A stretch of DNA of 64,000 bases from Thermoplasmata archaeon (GTDB taxonomy: Archaea > Thermoplasmatota > Thermoplasmata > Lutacidiplasmatales > SKW197). The notes below the pieces were generated by a model. The model searched no databases and was not told the origin of the DNA. It saw only the letters and a list, made by a program, of their open reading frames with translations. Position numbers and translations under genes: made by a program. Shown one piece after another: positions 59,724 through 64,000 of this stretch (positions within the stretch are counted from its first letter, which is position 1; each line of letters begins with the position of its first letter). The stretch lies in NCBI GenBank assembly GCA_026414225.1, contig JAOAJK010000001.1, positions 196,886-260,885 of the forward strand. Direction: 5' to 3'.

Positions 59724-61276
59724 TTATGGGACCTGAACTCTACCAGCTCTTCGGTTTTGCGAATCCACTCCTGTTCATCTTTCTTTTCCTGCTCTGGAGA
59801 TGGTGGCACCAACGGTATAAAGAGGATTTTTTTCTTGCCCTGTTTTTTCTCTGTCTCTACATCTCCATGGCCTTCTCGGTTTTGGCCGATACTTTGCATC
59901 AGCCCCTCAACATTGTGGTTTTTCTGAGCAAGATTTTCCTCTGCCTCGCAGTTTTTCTGCTGTTCCTCTTTCTGCTCATTCATTTTGTTCAGATGAGAAA
60001 ATATCGAAGCTTCATCGCAATCCACATGCTATTCGTGATTTTCATTGGCCTGGTGTATTTGCCATGGCTTGCGACACCCAGCACCTACACAGGGACAGGA
60101 AACCAGTTGCAGTGTTACAACCAGAACCCTGCATTTTCCATTGCTCTTCTTTCTTACATCATCTTCTGGAATGTAGTGGTGATTTACTACCTCTACCAGT
60201 CATCCCTCATCGTTGAAAAACTGAGTTCAAGAGTGAAGCTCCATCTATTTATTCTGGGGGTTCTCTTTACCTTCATTGGTATCCTGTGCATCGAATGTGG
60301 CTATCTGGACACCAGGGACATGTTTATTCTGGAATTCACAGGAAAGATTTACGGGATAGTCTTCTATACCATTGCATTTGTGCTTTTTGTTACTTCGCTC
60401 TTCGTGCCAAGGTCTCTCATCAGATTATGGGAAGAGGAACATGTTCTTTCATATAATGTTTCAAAAAGCTTGAAAAACCGGCGGAGTTTGCTGATAGCGG
60501 TTGTGGGCATCCTTTTGAATGTTGTCGGGGGGAAGATGACCTCGTATTTCCACCTGCCTTTTTTCGCAGACATGATTGGCACCGCAATGGTGGCGTTTAC
60601 CCTGGGTCCCTGGCATGCGGCTACCGTGGGTTTGCTCACAAACTTTCTGCTTTCTGTTTTTGCGGGTGTGGCTTACTTCCCGTTTTCAGTTTGCAATATC
60701 GCTGGGGGTTTACTCTGGGGTTATCTAGCCCGCCTTGGATACGATAGAATAGTGGGCGTCTCCGCCGAGATATTCTGGAGAAGATTTCTTAAGTTTATCG
60801 TATTCAATGGAGTCCTTGTCGGAATTACGATTGCTGCAATTGCTACGATAATCTCGTTGCTGATGTTCGGGGGCTTTTCCGGGCATGGTGCAGAGTTCAT
60901 TGCCCTGCAAACCCAGAGATACATCGGTTCTGAAGCAGGAAATTTCCTTGCAAGGGTGGGAATAGAATCTTTTGACAAAAGTTGCGCCGCCCTCATCGCA
61001 CTGTATGTCTCTCTTTTCCTCTTCCAGCGTGAATCTGCAGAATTTTTGAAATACGGCAGAAGGAAACTTTCAGTCAGGGTAGGGCATAATGAGGTTATCC
61101 TATTTCTCTTTGCTCTTGTGTTTCTCGGGCTCTGTTCCGTGCCCCTGTTCTTCCATGTGCTGGTGCTTCCTGAAACCGCCATAGTCACTCCGTACACCTG
61201 GGTGCTCCTCAATTTTGTCTGGATTTCCGTGATAACTGCGTTGGGGCTAGCCGTGCTTTACAGATGGACTGAATAA
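59720..61276 (+). CDS. Polytopic membrane protein, sensor-like N-terminus plus ECF-S-component-like C-terminal half
   Basis: About 14 hydrophobic segments; C-terminal LPFFADMIGTAMVAFTLGPWHAATVGLLTNFLLSVFAGVAYFPFSVCNIAGGLLWGYLARLG resembles ECF S-component-like domains. 4-nt overlap with the KaiC gene. Confidence 0.65.
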   Translation: MIMGPELYQLFGFANPLLFIFLFLLWRWWHQRYKEDFFLALFFLCLYISMAFSVLADTLHQPLNIVVFLSKIFLCLAVFLLFLFLLIHFVQMRKYRSFIAIHMLFVIFIGLVYLPWLATPSTYTGTGNQLQCYNQNPAFSIALLSYIIFWNVVVIYYLYQSSLIVEKLSSRVKLHLFILGVLFTFIGILCIECGYLDTRDMFILEFTGKIYGIVFYTIAFVLFVTSLFVPRSLIRLWEEEHVLSYNVSKSLKNRRSLLIAVVGILLNVVGGKMTSYFHLPFFADMIGTAMVAFTLGPWHAATVGLLTNFLLSVFAGVAYFPFSVCNIAGGLLWGYLARLGYDRIVGVSAEIFWRRFLKFIVFNGVLVGITIAAIATIISLLMFGGFSGHGAEFIALQTQRYIGSEAGNFLARVGIESFDKSCAALIALYVSLFLFQRESAEFLKYGRRKLSVRVGHNEVILFLFALVFLGLCSVPLFFHVLVLPETAIVTPYTWVLLNFVWISVITALGLAVLYRWTE

Positions 61277-61324
61277 GAGGAACGAGCCACACTTTTTATA
61301 TACCAAAACTGCATTTTATCTCAC

Positions 61325-62602
61325 ATGTCTGGGCTGCTGGTTGAAAACGCGGATTTTGTGGTCGGGGAAAAAGTGTTGAGGGATGCATCGGTTTACATTG
61401 AGGATGGAAAGATTCTGTGGGTTGGGAAGGGGGAAGTGCCTTCTGGCATTGAAAAAATTGATGCGAGAAAATGTGCCGTGCTGCCTGCACTTGTAAATGC
61501 CCACACGCATCTGCCAGAAACCGTGCTCAGAGGGTTATGTGATGACCACAACCTTCAGGAATGGCTCAACGATTACATCTGGCCTGCTGAGAATAAACTC
61601 AAGGCAGAAGATGCACGGATTGCGGCCCTGCTTGGCTGCGCGGAGTTAATCCACAATGGAATCGGATTTTTTGTGGACCAGTATTTCTATGCAAAGGAAA
61701 TTGCAGAAAGCGCTGTGACTGCTGGGATTAAAGCCCTGCTCTGTCCCAGCGTTTTTGATAACTGTCCTGAGGGAAAAGGAATTGAAAACCAGTTCGCAAT
61801 TGCACGGAATTTTGTTCAGGAATGGCAGGGAAAACATGAGCGGATTTTCACAGGGATTGGCCCCCATGCCCCCTACACCGTGAGCGACGAGTATCTCACA
61901 AGGATTGCCGAGTTTGCAGGGGCAAGGGGTCTCCACATCCATATTCATCTTTCCGAGACCGAATGGGAGAACACGGAAAGCCAGAGGAAATTTGGGGAAA
62001 CTCCAGCCGAGAGGCTGCACCGAATTGGTCTCCTGGGAGAGAAAACCCTGCTGGCACACTGTGTCCATCTGAGCCAGAAGGATGTGAAATTAATCGCCAG
62101 TGCGAAATCCACAATTCTGCACTGTCCCCAGAGCAACCTAAAACTCTCTTCTGGCATCGCGAAGGTGGAGAGTTTCCGGAACAGCATCAATGTGCTGGTA
62201 GGAACGGATGGCAATGCGTCGAACAACAATCTGGATGTGCTGGAAGAGCTGAGAACTGCCTGCATGCTCCAGAAGTATCTTTTTGGTCCAGAAGCCATGC
62301 CGCTCAGCAGTGCTTTCAGGATGATTTCTTCAAATGCGGGCTTGCTCGGGTGCAGTTACAGGGGGCTGATCGCACCTGGAATGCCTGCCGACCTCGCGGT
62401 ACTCCCGCTCTCAAAATCTCACCTGCAGCCAGTGCATGATATTCATTCCAACATAATCTACTCTGCAAATGGCACGGATATGCGGGATTTAATAGTTGAT
62501 GGAAAGGTTGTGATGAGAGATTATAAAATTGTCGCTTTCGATGAGAGGAGGGTTATCGAAGAGGCAGGACGGGTTGCGGAGAGAATTTTGGAAAAAAAGT
62601 AA
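61325..62602 (+). CDS. Amidohydrolase (MTA/SAH deaminase-like)
   Basis: PALVNAHTHLPETVLRG, IHIHLSETEWE, LLAHCVHLS, VGTDGNASNNNLDVLEELR. Confidence 0.9.
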   Translation: MSGLLVENADFVVGEKVLRDASVYIEDGKILWVGKGEVPSGIEKIDARKCAVLPALVNAHTHLPETVLRGLCDDHNLQEWLNDYIWPAENKLKAEDARIAALLGCAELIHNGIGFFVDQYFYAKEIAESAVTAGIKALLCPSVFDNCPEGKGIENQFAIARNFVQEWQGKHERIFTGIGPHAPYTVSDEYLTRIAEFAGARGLHIHIHLSETEWENTESQRKFGETPAERLHRIGLLGEKTLLAHCVHLSQKDVKLIASAKSTILHCPQSNLKLSSGIAKVESFRNSINVLVGTDGNASNNNLDVLEELRTACMLQKYLFGPEAMPLSSAFRMISSNAGLLGCSYRGLIAPGMPADLAVLPLSKSHLQPVHDIHSNIIYSANGTDMRDLIVDGKVVMRDYKIVAFDERRVIEEAGRVAERILEKK

Positions 62603-62717
62603 GCCAGGTAGTAAATTTAAATCTGATAAGGTTTATATACTCACCCACCATTCAGGAACCAGAAAGACATGGATTTGAGAAATGAAATTGAAGGTGAACA
62701 GAGAGGTGATGAAAATT

Positions 62718-64000
62718 ATGCGGAAAGGTCAGGTGTCAGGGAAATGTGTGCTCCGTCCGTATCCATGTTCCCCGCCCGAGATGGGATCCATGACCGTAAG
62801 GGCTCATAACCATAATGTAGACCACCTTGGAGTTACCAGGTTTACAAAGCTCACCACACTGGTTGTGGTAATGCTTCTGATTCTGGGAGCCGCATCGACA
62901 CTGCTGGTAATCTGGCTCAGCATACAGAATGGCTCGCCCCCAGAAAGGATAAGAATAGACGGGAATCCAGAGGACTGGCAGGATAAAGCAATGATTGAGC
63001 AGGCAGCGGCGAACATGGACTTCCCGATCGAAAGGTATGCAGTGGATTACGATGAAAAATATCTCTACTTCTGTTTACGGACTGGAAGCTCGCACCAGGT
63101 ATTTGAGAGCAGCGGGGATGCAAGGGACACCGTGATGCTGTATCTGGACACAGGAGTCCCTGGCTACAGAATTGATGGTTTTCAGGCAAAATACAGGATT
63201 GAGATATCTGGCACCAGCGGGTATGTGGTTTCTGGAACGATTTCTGAATACGCAGGTGATGGAAAATCCTGGAAATGGGTGGCAAGGGGCTCGGTGGAGG
63301 CAAGAGCAAACCTAGGATTTCTTGAGGGAAGGATAAGGAAAGCCGATATCGGAAACACGGAGCCAGCAATTTATTTTATCGCCCAGCGTGCTGATGGAAA
63401 AAGTGGCAGGAGCGTTATCCCAGTATCTTGTAAAATGCAGGGAATTGAAATTGTCCAATCAGGGGTAGTGGATAAGATTATTGCACCATCACAGGAGGCA
63501 GAGATGCTCAGATTTACAGCGAGCGCCTACGGAAAGCCCACGGTGCTCCACAGCATCACTGTGAAACGGCTGGGGGCCTACTGCGGCATGCTCAACTTCA
63601 GCGTGTCCGGAGAGGGAAACGGAGAGGTTTGCAAGGGAGCTCTCGAGGCAGCAATGGATAAGGTGACTGTTCCTGTTGAAAAAACCATAAGCCCAGGTTT
63701 GCCTCAAATCTTCAGGGTTGTGTGCGATGTAAGCGGAATTGAAAACAACTCAACCGGGCTGAAAATCGAGAGCGCAAGTGTAGAGGGCACCGTAATGGTT
63801 TACGGAAGTCCGAAGGCGGTCTATGTAGGACAGCCAGGTGGGATAATCATAGACGGGGCTTTCGGAGACTGGACAAACATTTCTTCCTATCCAGACCCGT
63901 TGAATGATCTGACAATGCATCCCGGAAATCTACCCCCGAATCCAGATATTGACCTGGTTGAAACTAAGCGCGCAGATGATGGAAGCAGCATATATTTCTA
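62718..64000 (+). CDS. Large exported/membrane-anchored protein, truncated at right window edge
   Basis: Open frame from ATG 62718 (SD GAGGTGAT just upstream) to the window end. TM TTLVVVMLLILGAASTLLVIWLSI, then repeated DG..DW modules (IRIDGNPEDWQDKAM; IIIDGAFGDWTNISSYPDPLNDL). Confidence 0.75.
   Translation, partial: MRKGQVSGKCVLRPYPCSPPEMGSMTVRAHNHNVDHLGVTRFTKLTTLVVVMLLILGAASTLLVIWLSIQNGSPPERIRIDGNPEDWQDKAMIEQAAANMDFPIERYAVDYDEKYLYFCLRTGSSHQVFESSGDARDTVMLYLDTGVPGYRIDGFQAKYRIEISGTSGYVVSGTISEYAGDGKSWKWVARGSVEARANLGFLEGRIRKADIGNTEPAIYFIAQRADGKSGRSVIPVSCKMQGIEIVQSGVVDKIIAPSQEAEMLRFTASAYGKPTVLHSITVKRLGAYCGMLNFSVSGEGNGEVCKGALEAAMDKVTVPVEKTISPGLPQIFRVVCDVSGIENNSTGLKIESASVEGTVMVYGSPKAVYVGQPGGIIIDGAFGDWTNISSYPDPLNDLTMHPGNLPPNPDIDLVETKRADDGSSIYF

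Noticed and set aside
1-64000. CRISPR array search by eye, prompted by the Cas6-like gene
   Set aside because: No regularly spaced direct repeats with unique spacers were seen anywhere in the window.

Overview
This 64 kb window is an ordinary-density archaeal chromosome segment. Archaeal markers include an archaellum operon, RfcS, PCNA, archaeal-type ProS and MfnA-type decarboxylase; lineage is probably euryarchaeal or Thermoplasmatota-like, by inference. Most of it is housekeeping: proS, coaBC, trpS, cysK/cysE, leuC-like, pyrG, pdxT, thiolase and 3-hydroxyacyl-CoA dehydrogenase, tldD/tldE, and tandem glgC-like genes. The most interesting locus is a compact minus-strand operon at 15139-17717. 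It encodes a ubiquitin-like protein ending in Gly, an E2/UBC-like protein, an E1/ThiF-like protein and a JAB/MPN-type peptidase. The genes are joined by 1-4 nt junctions and no RING E3 is present. This gives a complete prokaryotic ubiquitin-like conjugation and deconjugation cassette in an archaeon. It sits beside an IS element and a decayed, AT-rich island. Other notable items are an orphan Cas6-like gene without an array, and an archaellum FlaD/E-type protein with two zinc ribbons. There is also an RHH + double-KaiC + ECF-S-like membrane protein operon, an AAA-TPR/radical SAM pair, two candidate non-coding RNA loci, two helically phased tandem-repeat operators, and two perfect inverted repeats. 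No rRNA, tRNA or CRISPR array was recognised. All family calls are made by reading motifs; no database search was run.
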